In this document: piece by piece, positions 49,029 to 57,330 of the stretch | Layout: every line of letters begins with the position of its first letter | Position numbering within the stretch: position 1 is the stretch's first letter | NCBI RefSeq assembly: GCF_014202765.1 | Contig: NZ_JACHHN010000005.1 | Span: 112,593-176,592 of the forward strand | Length of the DNA stretch: 64,000 nucleotides | Origin: Silvimonas terrae | Lineage (GTDB): Bacteria; Pseudomonadota; Gammaproteobacteria; Burkholderiales; Chitinibacteraceae | Reading direction: 5' to 3' | The notes under the pieces: model-generated | The model's database searches: none | What the model saw: only the letters and a program-made list of their open reading frames with translations | What the model was told of the DNA's origin: nothing | Position numbers and translations under genes: made by a program

Positions 49029-50318
49029 ATGACGCATCTTGATCCGCACAACCTGCCGGCCAACCACCGCTGGAAAATCCTCGGCCTGGGCGTTGCTGCC
49101 AACGCCGCGTTCAGTGCCACCTTTGCCGGTATCCCGGCGACCGCCGTACTTTTGCGTGCGGATTACCACCTGGACACCCATCAGTTAGGGCTGGTGCTGG
49201 GCATGATGGGGCTGGGGGTAGCGGTCAGCGAGTTGCCCTGGGGCATGCTGACCGACCGCTGGGGGGACCGCCGTGTGTTATTGCTGGGCCTGTTCAGTAT
49301 TGCCGCCTGGCTTTTGTTCATGATGCTGCGTGTGTCGCCCACCGCCGGATATGTACCCGGCATGGCGGCGCTCATGCCTGGTTTGTTACTGGTGGGTCTG
49401 CTGGGGGGCAGCGTCAATGGTTCCAGCGGCCGCGCCATCATGGCGTGGTTTAGCGATAAGGAACGAGGGCTGGCGATGAGTATCCGCCAGACCGCAGTAC
49501 CCGTCGGTGGCGCGCTGGGGGCGATGGTGCTGCCGCCGCTGGCCCGCTGGGGTGGTTTCGGCACGGTATACGGCGCGCTGGCGCTGTTCTGCGTCGTCAA
49601 CGGCGTGCTGGCCTGGCGCTGGCTGCATGAACCGCCGCATCATGGGCAAACCGTGAACAAAGCCGCTGGTTCGGGCGTACCACCTGTACAAGACCCGGTG
49701 TTACAACGCATGACGCTGGCGATTGCGTTGCTGTGCGTACCCCAAGTGGCGGTACTGACCTTCACGCCGGTCTTTCTGCATGACTTTGCCCACTTTGGCG
49801 CTATGGTGGCTGCGGTCAGCCTGGTCAGCATTCAACTGGGGGGCGGCGCGCTGCGGGTATGGAGCGGCTACTGGACCGATCGCCACCGCAATCGGCAGCG
49901 TTACATTACCGCTTGCGCGTCGCTGAGCGTGCTGGCGTTTGCTGTGCTGGCGGCGGTGGTGCTGGCGCAGATGTTGATCACACCACTGGCCCCGGTGTTG
50001 CGGCTGGCGATCATCCCGGCGCTGATCCTGGCGGGCTTGTGCGTCTCGGCCTGGCACGGCGTGGCGTATACCGAACTGGCCACCCAGGCCGGCGCCAACC
50101 GGGCGGGTACGGCGCTGGGCATGGGCAATGCGGCGGTGTTTGTCGCTTTCTTTATCACGCCGATGGTGATCCCGGTGCTCAACGCCGTCTCGGGGTGGCC
50201 GGCAGTGTGGTTGATGGGCAGCCTGGCCGCTTTGCTGGCGCTGTTTGCCTTCCGCCAGCGCAAGGCCGATGTGCCGGTGACCGCAGGCTTGCAGGTAGAG
50301 CGGCGCGGCGTGCGCTGA
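49029..50318 (+). CDS. MFS transporter
   Basis: 429 residues, twelve predicted membrane helices. MFS motif A is GMLTDRWGDRRVLLLG between helices 2 and 3, and SIRQTAVPVGGALGAMVLPPLA is typical of the nitrate/cyanate-like (CynX/NimT) and sialic-acid-type carriers. The substrate cannot be inferred. GGGAG lies 6 nt upstream of the ATG. The divergent LysR regulator suggests inducible expression. Confidence 0.85.
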   Translation: MTHLDPHNLPANHRWKILGLGVAANAAFSATFAGIPATAVLLRADYHLDTHQLGLVLGMMGLGVAVSELPWGMLTDRWGDRRVLLLGLFSIAAWLLFMMLRVSPTAGYVPGMAALMPGLLLVGLLGGSVNGSSGRAIMAWFSDKERGLAMSIRQTAVPVGGALGAMVLPPLARWGGFGTVYGALALFCVVNGVLAWRWLHEPPHHGQTVNKAAGSGVPPVQDPVLQRMTLAIALLCVPQVAVLTFTPVFLHDFAHFGAMVAAVSLVSIQLGGGALRVWSGYWTDRHRNRQRYITACASLSVLAFAVLAAVVLAQMLITPLAPVLRLAIIPALILAGLCVSAWHGVAYTELATQAGANRAGTALGMGNAAVFVAFFITPMVIPVLNAVSGWPAVWLMGSLAALLALFAFRQRKADVPVTAGLQVERRGVR

Positions 50319-50469
50319 ATGGGCCAAACGACCGGCACGGGCGACTGTGCCGGCCGGCATTGTACCGGCAAAAAAGTACTCGCAAACGACAGTCTGCCCT
50401 AGCCACTTCGGCGCAGATGGCGCAAGATGTCGGGCTGTTCGACACAGACACCCGATTAGCGAGGATGCA

Positions 50470-51786
50470 ATGCAAGAAGTAAACAGCGCCCTGCCGGCAG
50501 GCAACCTGGCAAGCCTGAGCACCGACGACCTGCAACGCTTTTATGCCGCCGCGAATGAACGCTACACCGCGTTCAAGGCACGTGGCCTCAAGCTCGATTC
50601 CACCCGCGGCAAACCGTCCGCAGATCAACTGGATCTCTCCAACGGCCTCCTGGCTGCGGTAGATGAAGCCGAAGCTAAAGGCGGCGGCGATCTGCGTAAT
50701 TACGGTGGCGGCGTCAATGGCCTGCCGCAAGCGCGTGAACTGTTCGCCCCCATGCTGGGCGCACCGGCCGCACAAGTGGTGGTGGCAGAGAACTCCTCGC
50801 TGGCGCTGATGCACGACACGATCGTGTATGCACTGCTCAAGGGCGTACCGGGCAGCAAGGCAGGCTGGTCGACCGAACCGGTGACTTTCCTGTGCCCGGC
50901 ACCAGGCTATGACCGTCACTTTGCCATCTGTGCCCAATACGGCATCAAGATGATTGCCGTGCCGCTGACCGGCACCGGTCCGGATATGGACGTGGTAGAA
51001 AAACTGGTCGCTGAAGATGCCTCGATCAAGGGCATGTGGTGCGTGCCCAAGTACGCCAACCCGACCGGTGATATCTACTCGGACGAAGTGGTTGAGCGCT
51101 TGGCCAAAATGAAAACCGCCGCTGGCGATTTCCGCATTTTCTGGGATAACGCCTACGCCGTTCACCATCTGACCGACAAAAAGCACGAAATCGCCAACAT
51201 CCTGGAAGCCTGCGCGGCTGCCGGTAACGCCGATCGCGCTTTCGTGTTTGCGTCCACCTCCAAGATCACCCTGGCGGGTGCGGGCCTGGCGCTGTTCGCC
51301 GCATCCCCGGCCAACGTGGCCTGGATGACCAGGAACATGGGTTTCCGTTCGATCGGTCCGGACAAGATCAATCAGCTGCGCCACGTGAAGTTCCTGAAAG
51401 ACTTCGCCGGCCTGCAAGCCTTGATGGAAAAACACCGCGCACTGATCGTGCCCAAGATGAACGCCGTGCTGGATGTGCTGGCGCACGAACTGAATGGCCG
51501 TGGCGTGGCTACCTGGACCAATCCGGACGGTGGTTACTTCATCAGCTTTGACGTGCGTGAAGGCTGCGCCAAGCGTGTGGTGCAACTGGCAGAAGAAGCC
51601 GGTGTCGCCATGGTGCCGGCCGGTAACACCTTCCCCAACGGCAACGACCCGAAAGACACCAACATCCGCATCGCCCCGACGTTCCCGGCGCTGGATGGCG
51701 TGAAACTGGCGGCCGAGGGCATTGCGCTGGCAACGCTGGTCGGCGTTGCCGAAAACGAGTTGAAAAAGCGCGGCCTGGCTGCGTAA
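50470..51786 (+). CDS. Aspartate aminotransferase, subgroup Ic-like
   Basis: 438 residues, PLP-dependent fold type I. The PLP-binding Lys is Lys265 in ASTSKITLAGAG, with the NPTG turn in CVPKYANPTGDIYSDE and IFWDNAYAVHHL for the PLP-binding Asp/Tyr. The sequence belongs to the putative Asp aminotransferase family (PF12897 type) found in actinobacteria and some proteobacteria, not to AspC. The product would interconvert aspartate and oxaloacetate with glutamate as partner. The ATG at 50470 has GAGG upstream; an upstream in-frame extension to 50347 is rejected. Confidence 0.85.
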   Translation: MQEVNSALPAGNLASLSTDDLQRFYAAANERYTAFKARGLKLDSTRGKPSADQLDLSNGLLAAVDEAEAKGGGDLRNYGGGVNGLPQARELFAPMLGAPAAQVVVAENSSLALMHDTIVYALLKGVPGSKAGWSTEPVTFLCPAPGYDRHFAICAQYGIKMIAVPLTGTGPDMDVVEKLVAEDASIKGMWCVPKYANPTGDIYSDEVVERLAKMKTAAGDFRIFWDNAYAVHHLTDKKHEIANILEACAAAGNADRAFVFASTSKITLAGAGLALFAASPANVAWMTRNMGFRSIGPDKINQLRHVKFLKDFAGLQALMEKHRALIVPKMNAVLDVLAHELNGRGVATWTNPDGGYFISFDVREGCAKRVVQLAEEAGVAMVPAGNTFPNGNDPKDTNIRIAPTFPALDGVKLAAEGIALATLVGVAENELKKRGLAA

Positions 51787-51794
51787 TCCAGACA

Positions 51795-51826
51795 ACGGGC
51801 GCTGACTACAGCGCCCGTTTTTCTTT
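51795..51826 (+). terminator. Terminator after the aminotransferase gene
   Basis: Ten-bp stem ACGGGCGCTG/CAGCGCCCGT (51795-51804, 51809-51818), ACTA loop, then TTTTTCTTT. Confidence 0.9.
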
Positions 51827-51838
51827 GTGAGGTGCGTG

Positions 51839-52186
51839 ATGCAATATCGTGGAAGCTGTCACTGCGGCAACGTCGCGTTTGAGGCGGAAGGGACAATTGA
51901 AGGCGCTATTTCGTGCAATTGCTCAATCTGCCAGCGCAAAGGCATGTTGATGTGGTTCATTCCCAAAGCCAGTTTCAAACTGACCACGCCAGAAGAAAAC
52001 GCTGCGACCTATACCTTTAACGCGCATCGCATCAAACACCGCTTCTGCCCGAAATGCGGGATTCATGTCTACGGCGAGGCCAACGACAAGCAGGGCAATC
52101 CGATGGCGGCGGTGAATATCCGCTGTATTGAGGGGATTGATCTGGCGGCGGTGCCGGTGAAAGAGTTTGATGGCCGTAGCCTGTAA
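51839..52186 (+). CDS. GFA (glutathione-dependent formaldehyde-activating enzyme-like) family protein
   Basis: 115 residues, Mss4-like zinc fold. Zinc ligands are Cys7 and Cys9 (GSCHCGNVAF), Cys26, Cys28 and Cys31 (CNCSICQRKG), and the later pair in FCPKCGIHV. Family members bind glutathione or act as carbon-sulfur lyases; most are uncharacterised. The ATG at 51839 is preceded by GAGGTG, and the in-frame GTG at 51827 is less likely. It is separated from the aminotransferase by a terminator. Confidence 0.88.
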   Translation: MQYRGSCHCGNVAFEAEGTIEGAISCNCSICQRKGMLMWFIPKASFKLTTPEENAATYTFNAHRIKHRFCPKCGIHVYGEANDKQGNPMAAVNIRCIEGIDLAAVPVKEFDGRSL

Positions 52187-52204
52187 GGCGGGTTGAAGTA
52201 CAAA

Positions 52205-52237
52205 AGCATAAAGGCCGGTGAGACCGGCCTTTATGCT
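52205..52237 (+). terminator. Bidirectional terminator between GFA and MFS genes
   Basis: A 15-bp perfect stem (52205-52219 with 52223-52237) lies between convergent genes. Only short A/T tracts flank it. Confidence 0.75.
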
Positions 52238-52252
52238 GTTCGGGGCAAACGC

Positions 52253-53458
52253 TTAACGCTGTGCCTGCACCAGACCTGCGGGTTCGTGACCCACCTGCCG
52301 CCAAACCACCCACGTCAGCAATCCACCCAGGCTCAACAACGCCCCCACGGCCGACACCCCATTCCAGCCCCAGTGCGCATACGCCGTCGCAGAGAGCAGC
52401 GAGCCGGTAGAGCCGCCAATAAAGTAACTCGTCATATATCCGGCGGTCACGCGGTTACGGGCATGCGGGAACAGTTTGTAGATCACGTTCTGATTGGTCA
52501 CGTGGACGCCTTGCACGGCCAGATCCAGCACCAGAATGCCAATCAACAACGCAATAATGGACTCCCGCGCCAGCGCAATCGGCACCCAGGACAGCAGCAG
52601 CAAGATCAGCCCCAGCCAGGTAGTGGTATCGGTCTTGCCCTTGTCGGCCAGGCGCCCGGCCAGGTTGGCAGCCAGCGCACCCGCAGCACCCACCAGGCCA
52701 AACAAGCCAATTGTGCCGTCAGAGAAATGATAGGGATCGCTGGCCAGCAAGAATGCCATGGACGTCCACAACACGCTGAAAATGGCGAACGAAAACGCAC
52801 CCAGCACGGCCCGGAGTCGCAACACCGACTCATTGGCGAACAGGGTGAACACGGATGCCAGCAGCTTGTGATACGGCAAGCCGGCGTGTTCATGGTGATG
52901 CGGCAGCACCCGGGCCAGCGCAATGGCGGTGACAATCATGACCGCTGCTGCCACCCAATACACCGTGCGCCAGTCGCCCAGGCTGGATAAACCGCCCGCG
53001 ACGGTACGCGCCAGCAAAATGCCCAGCAGCAAACCACTCATCAAGGTACCGACCACTTTGCCGCGTTGTTCCGGTGCGGCCAGCGTAGCACCCAGCGGCA
53101 CCAGGACTTGCGACACCACCGCAAACAACGCCGCAATGGCCGTACCCAGCAACACCAGCGCCAGATTGGGGGCGGAGGCGGTGATCAGCAGACCCACCGC
53201 GCAGAGGATGGTCATGCCGACGATCATGCTCCGGCGTTCCAGCATGTCACCCAGTGGCACCAGCAGTAACAGACCCACCGCATAGCTTAGCTGTGCCACG
53301 GTAATGATGATGCCCGCGCCCGCCGCAGTCAGGCCAAACTCGCCCGCCAGCGTATGCAGCAATGGCTGGGCGTAATAGTTGCTGGCCACCACGAGGCCGG
53401 TAGAAAACGACATCAGCGCAACTTGTGCGCCACTCAGACGATGTGCAGAGCCGTCCAT
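52253..53458 (-). CDS. MFS transporter
   Basis: 401 residues, twelve predicted helices. Motif A is PLGDMLERRSMIVGMT, and the N-terminus reads ALMSFSTGLVVASNYYAQPLLHTLAGEFG. The last loop has NVIYKLFPHARNRVTAGYMTSYFIGGSTGS, a pattern of drug/nucleoside-efflux-like carriers (YnfM/NepI relatives). The ATG at 53458 has GGAG 6 nt upstream; in-frame ATGs at 53470 and 53509 are alternatives. It is divergent from a LysR gene 106 bp away. Confidence 0.85.
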   Translation of the reverse strand: MDGSAHRLSGAQVALMSFSTGLVVASNYYAQPLLHTLAGEFGLTAAGAGIIITVAQLSYAVGLLLLVPLGDMLERRSMIVGMTILCAVGLLITASAPNLALVLLGTAIAALFAVVSQVLVPLGATLAAPEQRGKVVGTLMSGLLLGILLARTVAGGLSSLGDWRTVYWVAAAVMIVTAIALARVLPHHHEHAGLPYHKLLASVFTLFANESVLRLRAVLGAFSFAIFSVLWTSMAFLLASDPYHFSDGTIGLFGLVGAAGALAANLAGRLADKGKTDTTTWLGLILLLLSWVPIALARESIIALLIGILVLDLAVQGVHVTNQNVIYKLFPHARNRVTAGYMTSYFIGGSTGSLLSATAYAHWGWNGVSAVGALLSLGGLLTWVVWRQVGHEPAGLVQAQR

Positions 53459-53564
53459 GAGTATCTCCATGTGTTTTATTTGATGTGGTGCAGTATCTGA
53501 CGACGTCATGCATCACACAAATGTATACTTTTCATCGTATTGATCTTGTTTCGAGATAAATGAA

Positions 53565-54476
53565 ATGAATCTGCGCCAGATCGAATTTGCCGTGGCCGTG
53601 GCAGAGGAACAGAGCTTTACCCGTGCCGCCGAGCGCTGCCACACCGTGCAATCTGCCCTGAGCCATCAAATTGCCAAGCTGGAAGACGAACTGGGCGCCA
53701 AATTGTTTGAGCGCAGCAGTCGCAATGTGAAGCTGACTGTGGCCGGACAAGCGTTCTTGCCGGTGGCACGGCAGATGCTGGGCGCGGAATCCCGCATCCG
53801 CGACGAAGTGGCGGCGGCGGCCGGTACCGTCCGTGGCACGCTCACCGTGGGGACAATCTCCACCTTCAATCACGCCGACCTGGTCGACGTGCTGGCGCGA
53901 TTTCATGAGCGCTACCCGCATGTGGATATCCGCTTTTACCAGGGCATGAGCGAAAACCTGCTGGTAGATGTCCGCGCCGAACGCACCGATGTGGCGCTGG
54001 TGGGGCTATGGCCGGGCGAGCCGGTAGAGGGCGTCAGCAAGCAGACCATTGCCGACGAAGAACTGATTGCCATCGTCCCGCAGGCGCACCCGCTCGCGCA
54101 GCGCGATCAGATATCGCTGCTGGATCTGGTGGGCTCACGGCTGGTGGATTTTTACGCCAACAGCGGCGCGCGGCGGCAGACAGAACAAGCCTTTGCCCGC
54201 GCAGGGATTGCACACAAGGTGAGTTTTGAGGTCAGCCACATTGATTTGCTGGAACGCATTGTCCGGCGCGGGCTGGCGATCGGGCTGGTGCCCCGGTTTG
54301 AAGGCTACACCTGTGATCGGCTGAAAATGGTGCCGGTGTCAGATGGCCCGCAGCGCCGGGTCTGGGCAGTATGGAATCTGGACCCGACACCAGCGGCAGT
54401 GGCGTTTTTGCGCATGGTGCACGAGGCGTTGATTGAGAATGGGCATGAGGTGCCGGAGCCGAGGGTGCTGCCGTGA
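53565..54476 (+). CDS. LysR family transcriptional regulator
   Basis: 303 residues. The HTH is in MNLRQIEFAVAVAEEQSFTRAAERCHTVQSALSHQIAKLEDELG (residues 1-44). The effector domain begins near residue 88 (GTLTVGTISTFNHADLVDVLARFH). It is divergent from the MFS efflux gene, the usual LysR arrangement, so autoregulation and control of that transporter are likely. The short AT-rich intergenic (53459-53564) would hold the T-N11-A operator, but I cannot define one with confidence. Confidence 0.88.
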   Translation: MNLRQIEFAVAVAEEQSFTRAAERCHTVQSALSHQIAKLEDELGAKLFERSSRNVKLTVAGQAFLPVARQMLGAESRIRDEVAAAAGTVRGTLTVGTISTFNHADLVDVLARFHERYPHVDIRFYQGMSENLLVDVRAERTDVALVGLWPGEPVEGVSKQTIADEELIAIVPQAHPLAQRDQISLLDLVGSRLVDFYANSGARRQTEQAFARAGIAHKVSFEVSHIDLLERIVRRGLAIGLVPRFEGYTCDRLKMVPVSDGPQRRVWAVWNLDPTPAAVAFLRMVHEALIENGHEVPEPRVLP

Positions 54477-54489
54477 AAGTGTGCCACTT

Positions 54490-55007
54490 CGTAGCCCGGA
54501 TGGAGGCCATCTGGCCGGGAATCCGGGGGGCCATGCCGGAGAAGAACGCTATCCCGGCAAACGCAGCTATCCCGGATTCCCGCTCCGCTTCATCCGGGCT
54601 ACGGCGCTGCGTGCAAGAATGGTTTGTTTGCATGCCTCTACATCGTCATTCCGGCCTTGAGCCGGCATCCAGTCTGCAGCCCAACGGACTGCCTGCGGTG
54701 GATTGTCGCTACGCGCCGAATCCACCCTACAAAACCCGCGCTCAGCACCGTAGCCCGGATGGAGGCCATCTGGCCGGGAATCCGGGGGGCCATGCCGGAG
54801 GAGAACGCTGTCCCGGCAAACGCGGCTACCACGGATTCCCGCTCCGCTTCATCCGGGCTACGGTGCTGCGTGCAAGAATGGTTTGTTTGCATCCCTCTAC
54901 ATCGTCATTCCGGCCTTAAGCCGGAATCCAGTCCGCAGCCCAACGGGCTGCCTGCGGTGGATTGTCGCTACGCGCCGAATCCACCCTACAAAACCCGCAC
55001 TCAGATG
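54490..55007. repeat. Tandem duplication (2 x 259 bp) of a composite REP-like module
   Basis: Each unit (54490-54748 and 54749-55007) contains, in order: a GTAGCCCGGATGGAG element, a spacer with CCATGCCGGAG, and an inverted ATTCCCGCTCCGCTTCATCCGGGCTAC element. Then come GTGCAAGAATGGTTTGTTTGC, a dRS3-like palindrome (54644 and 54903) and an inverted GTAGGGTGGATTCG element (54698, 54957). The copies differ at scattered single bases. Open frames through this DNA are not genes. Confidence 0.8.
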
Positions 55008-55075
55008 ATCTGGCTGTTGCTGTTGGGGTTGAAGTTGTTTTTGACTTTCCTCCCCAAAAAACCTTTTATGCACCT

Positions 55076-55092
55076 TGCATTATTGCGGTGCA
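55076..55092. promoter_or_regulatory. NtrC-type enhancer site upstream of the urea operon
   Basis: TGCATT-ATTGC-GGTGCA fits the NtrC consensus TGCACC-N5-GGTGCA with two changes in the left arm. It lies about 125 bp upstream of a sigma54 promoter, a normal enhancer distance. It also overlaps a hairpin-forming ATTGCGG/CCGCAAT repeat (55082-55102). Confidence 0.6.
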
Positions 55093-55199
55093 AAACCGCA
55101 ATGCTCTGTAAACATCTGGTGCGGCCCACCCCTCCGCTCAACCACAATCCCTTCGCCGCAAAACCCATAAACATCATGAAAACAGCCAGTTAAGATGCC

Positions 55200-55215
55200 T
55201 GGCACACCCCTTGCT
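55200..55215 (+). promoter_or_regulatory. sigma54 (RpoN) promoter of the allophanate hydrolase-urea carboxylase operon
   Basis: TGGCACACCCCTTGCT has GG at 55201-55202 and GC at 55213-55214, exactly 10 bp apart. It matches TGGCAC-N5-TTGCW. The predicted start of transcription is near 55226, about 30 nt before the ATG. Confidence 0.8.
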
Positions 55216-55233
55216 GTACCTGTTGCAGTGCGA

Positions 55234-55254
55234 TGTATACAAGACGGGATACAA
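55234..55254. promoter_or_regulatory. Candidate GntR operator overlapping the urea-operon leader
   Basis: The palindrome TGTATACA (55234-55241) is followed by a second ATACAA half-site (55250). It lies just downstream of the predicted start of transcription, where a repressor could block elongation. FCD-type GntR proteins commonly bind TTGTATACAA-like sites, and one is encoded at the end of this operon. Confidence 0.4.
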
Positions 55255-55256
55255 AC

Positions 55257-57077
55257 ATGGGTGCAAAGATCGTTCCGCAGGCAGGCTGGACCTTACCGGA
55301 GTGGCGTAGTGCTTACATCAATGGCATGCAGCCGCTGGATGCCATTGAACATGTGCTGGCGCAATTGCCGGCGGATGACAATGCCTGGATTTCCCGTGCC
55401 ACGCGCACCCAGATTGCGCAACAGGTCGCTGCGCTGACAGCCCGGCTGCATGCCGCAGGAGGAGACCTTTCCCGTTTACCCTTGTTTGGCGTCCCCTTTG
55501 CCGCCAAAGACAATATTGATGCCGCCGGCTGGGAAACCACCGCCGCCTGCCCGGCGTTTGGCTACGAACCCGGCGCCAATGCCACCGTCGTGCAACGCAT
55601 GCTCGATGCAGGCGCCATCCTGATCGGCAAGACCAATCTGGATCAATTTGCCACCGGTCTGAATGGCACGCGTTCGCCCTATGGCGCGGTGCCCAATACG
55701 TTTGATGAGCGCTATGTCAGCGGCGGTTCCAGTTCGGGCTCTGCTTCGGCCGTGGCGCGCGGGCTGGTGCCGTTTGCCTTCGGGACCGATACCGCAGGCT
55801 CGGGGCGCATTCCCGCCGGGTTCAACAATATTGTGGGCCTCAAACCCACCAAGGGCTGGTTGAGCAATGCGGGGGTAGTGCCGGCTTGCCGTACGCTCGA
55901 TTGTGTTTCGGTGTTTGCGCTGACGGTCGACGACGCCCAGCACATTGCTCATCTGGCGGGTGGGTTTGACGCGGCTGATCCGTATTCACGCGTGCCGCAA
56001 GCCACCTCGCCGCTCATGCATGCCAAGCCCCGTTTTTGCATGCCGGATCAATTGCAGTGGTTTGGTGATCATGAGTCCGCCCGTTTGTTCAACACGGCGC
56101 TGGCGCAGCTGAAAGAAGCGGGCGTTGAGGTTGAGCCGGTGGATTTTGCGCCTTTCCTGGAACTGGCCGAACTCCTGTATCAGGGCGCGTTTGTCGCGGA
56201 GCGGGTCTTTGCCGCGCAACACCTGCTGACCAGCAAACCCTATGAGATCAACCCGGTGGTCCGCGGCATCATGCAGGGCGCGGCGCAGTACAGTGCGGTG
56301 GATACCTTCCGGGCGGAATATCGTCGCGCCGAACTGTCCCGCATCATCAATCAGACCATGGCCGGCTACGACGCGCTCGTCGTGCCCACCTCGCCCAGCA
56401 TCTACACCATTGAAGACATGCTGGATGATCCGGTCACACTGAATTCGCGGTTCGGGACCTACACCAACTTTGCCAATTTCTCTGATCTGTGCGCGCTGTC
56501 TTTGCCCGCCGGGTTCCGTAACGATGGTTTGCCGTTTGGCATCACCCTGCTGGCCCCGTCCTGGCAAGACGACAAACTGGCCGCATTTGGTCGTGGCTGG
56601 CAGCAAAGCCACCCGCTACCGCTAGGGGCCACCGGCCGCAGCCTGCCTGCCTTGCCCGCCGTTGCTCCGGCCGCGCCAGCGGCACATCACGTGCGCGTGG
56701 CCGTGGTAGGGGCCCACCTCACCGGCATGCCGCTCAATGTGCAACTGCAAGAGCGCAACGCCATCCTGGTCGAACGCACGCACACCGCGCCCAAATACCG
56801 CCTCTACGCCCTGGCGAATACCACGCCGCCCAAACCGGGTCTGGTCAAGGGGGAAGCGGGCTCCGCCATTGAAATCGAACTGTGGGATGTGCCGCTGGCG
56901 GCCTTTGGCAGCTTTGTGGCACTGATCCCGGCCCCGCTGGGCATCGGCACGCTGGAAACCGCCGACGGCCGCAGCGTAAAGGGCTTTATCTGCGAGCCGT
57001 GGGCGATTACCGACGCCACGGACATCACCCATTTCGGCGGCTGGCGCGCATATATCGCCAGCCTGCAAACCGCTTGA
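55257..57077 (+). CDS. atzF: Allophanate hydrolase
   Basis: 606 residues, equal to known AtzF/allophanate hydrolases. It converts allophanate to two ammonia and two CO2, the second half of ATP-dependent urea degradation. The N-terminal amidase-signature domain (about 1-455) has the Lys84-Ser158-Ser182 triad (PFAAKDNIDAAG, SGGSSSGSASA, TDTAGSGRIPAG). The C-terminal domain (about 470-606, HHVRVAVVGAHLTGMPLN to CEPWAITDATDITHFGGWRAY) is the AtzF-specific module. The ATG at 55257 is favoured because it lies just after the sigma54 start point. It is followed by the 118-bp tandem repeats and urea carboxylase. Confidence 0.93.
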   Translation: MGAKIVPQAGWTLPEWRSAYINGMQPLDAIEHVLAQLPADDNAWISRATRTQIAQQVAALTARLHAAGGDLSRLPLFGVPFAAKDNIDAAGWETTAACPAFGYEPGANATVVQRMLDAGAILIGKTNLDQFATGLNGTRSPYGAVPNTFDERYVSGGSSSGSASAVARGLVPFAFGTDTAGSGRIPAGFNNIVGLKPTKGWLSNAGVVPACRTLDCVSVFALTVDDAQHIAHLAGGFDAADPYSRVPQATSPLMHAKPRFCMPDQLQWFGDHESARLFNTALAQLKEAGVEVEPVDFAPFLELAELLYQGAFVAERVFAAQHLLTSKPYEINPVVRGIMQGAAQYSAVDTFRAEYRRAELSRIINQTMAGYDALVVPTSPSIYTIEDMLDDPVTLNSRFGTYTNFANFSDLCALSLPAGFRNDGLPFGITLLAPSWQDDKLAAFGRGWQQSHPLPLGATGRSLPALPAVAPAAPAAHHVRVAVVGAHLTGMPLNVQLQERNAILVERTHTAPKYRLYALANTTPPKPGLVKGEAGSAIEIELWDVPLAAFGSFVALIPAPLGIGTLETADGRSVKGFICEPWAITDATDITHFGGWRAYIASLQTA

Positions 57078-57086
57078 GGACTCGCC

Positions 57087-57212
57087 ATGTTCAAGACCGT
57101 TTTGATTGCCAATCGTGGTGACCAGCCGCGTAGCGGCGCAGCGACGAAGTCACATTGCGTGATGCGCGTGGCACATCAAAGCAAATTCACTGCGGAGACT
57201 AGCCATGTTTAA
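57087..57212 (+). CDS. 41-residue mini-ORF 1 in the 118-bp tandem repeat
   Basis: Begins MFKTVLIANRGD, identical to the urea carboxylase N-terminus up to residue 11, then departs (QPRSGAATKSHCVMRV...) and stops with TAA. GAGGA lies 7 nt upstream of the ATG, overlapping the end of allophanate hydrolase. The stop codon (57210-57212) falls inside the first codons of mini-ORF 2. It may be a translated leader, a coupling device or a relic of tandem duplication; there is no evidence of a stable product. Confidence 0.4.
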   Translation: MFKTVLIANRGDQPRSGAATKSHCVMRVAHQSKFTAETSHV

Positions 57213-57322
57213 GGCCGTACTGATCGTAAATCGTGGTGACCAGCCGCGTAGCGGCGCAGCGACGAAGTCACATTGCGTGATGCGCGTGGCGCATCAAAGC
57301 AATTTCACCGCGGAGACCCGCC
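57087..57322 (+). repeat. Two 118-bp direct tandem repeats ahead of urea carboxylase
   Basis: Units 57087-57204 and 57205-57322 are nearly identical. Each begins with the first 11-12 codons of the carboxylase gene and ends with its Shine-Dalgarno (GCGGAGAC...CC). The true gene follows in the same phase at 57323. The middle of the unit (CCAGCCGCGTAGCGG onwards) is unrelated to the carboxylase. Confidence 0.9.
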
Positions 57323-57330
57323 ATGTTTAA
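57205..57330 (+). CDS. 41-residue mini-ORF 2 in the 118-bp tandem repeat
   Basis: Begins MFKAVLIVNRGD, with the same 41-residue layout as mini-ORF 1 and only a few substitutions. It has its own GGAGA Shine-Dalgarno. Its TAA (57328-57330) overlaps the start of urea carboxylase (CATGTTTAAG), so ribosomes ending here are placed to reinitiate at 57323. Confidence 0.4.
   Translation: MFKAVLIVNRGDQPRSGAATKSHCVMRVAHQSNFTAETRHV

Noticed and set aside
54473..55193. Open frames across the tandem 259-bp units
   Set aside because: The translation repeats with the DNA unit and consists of REP palindromes; typical spurious reading of intergenic repeats.
55008..55256. Guanidine-I (ykkC) riboswitch upstream of allophanate hydrolase
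   Set aside because: The conserved riboswitch core sequences are not visible; the region instead holds NtrC, sigma54 and GntR-type sites.
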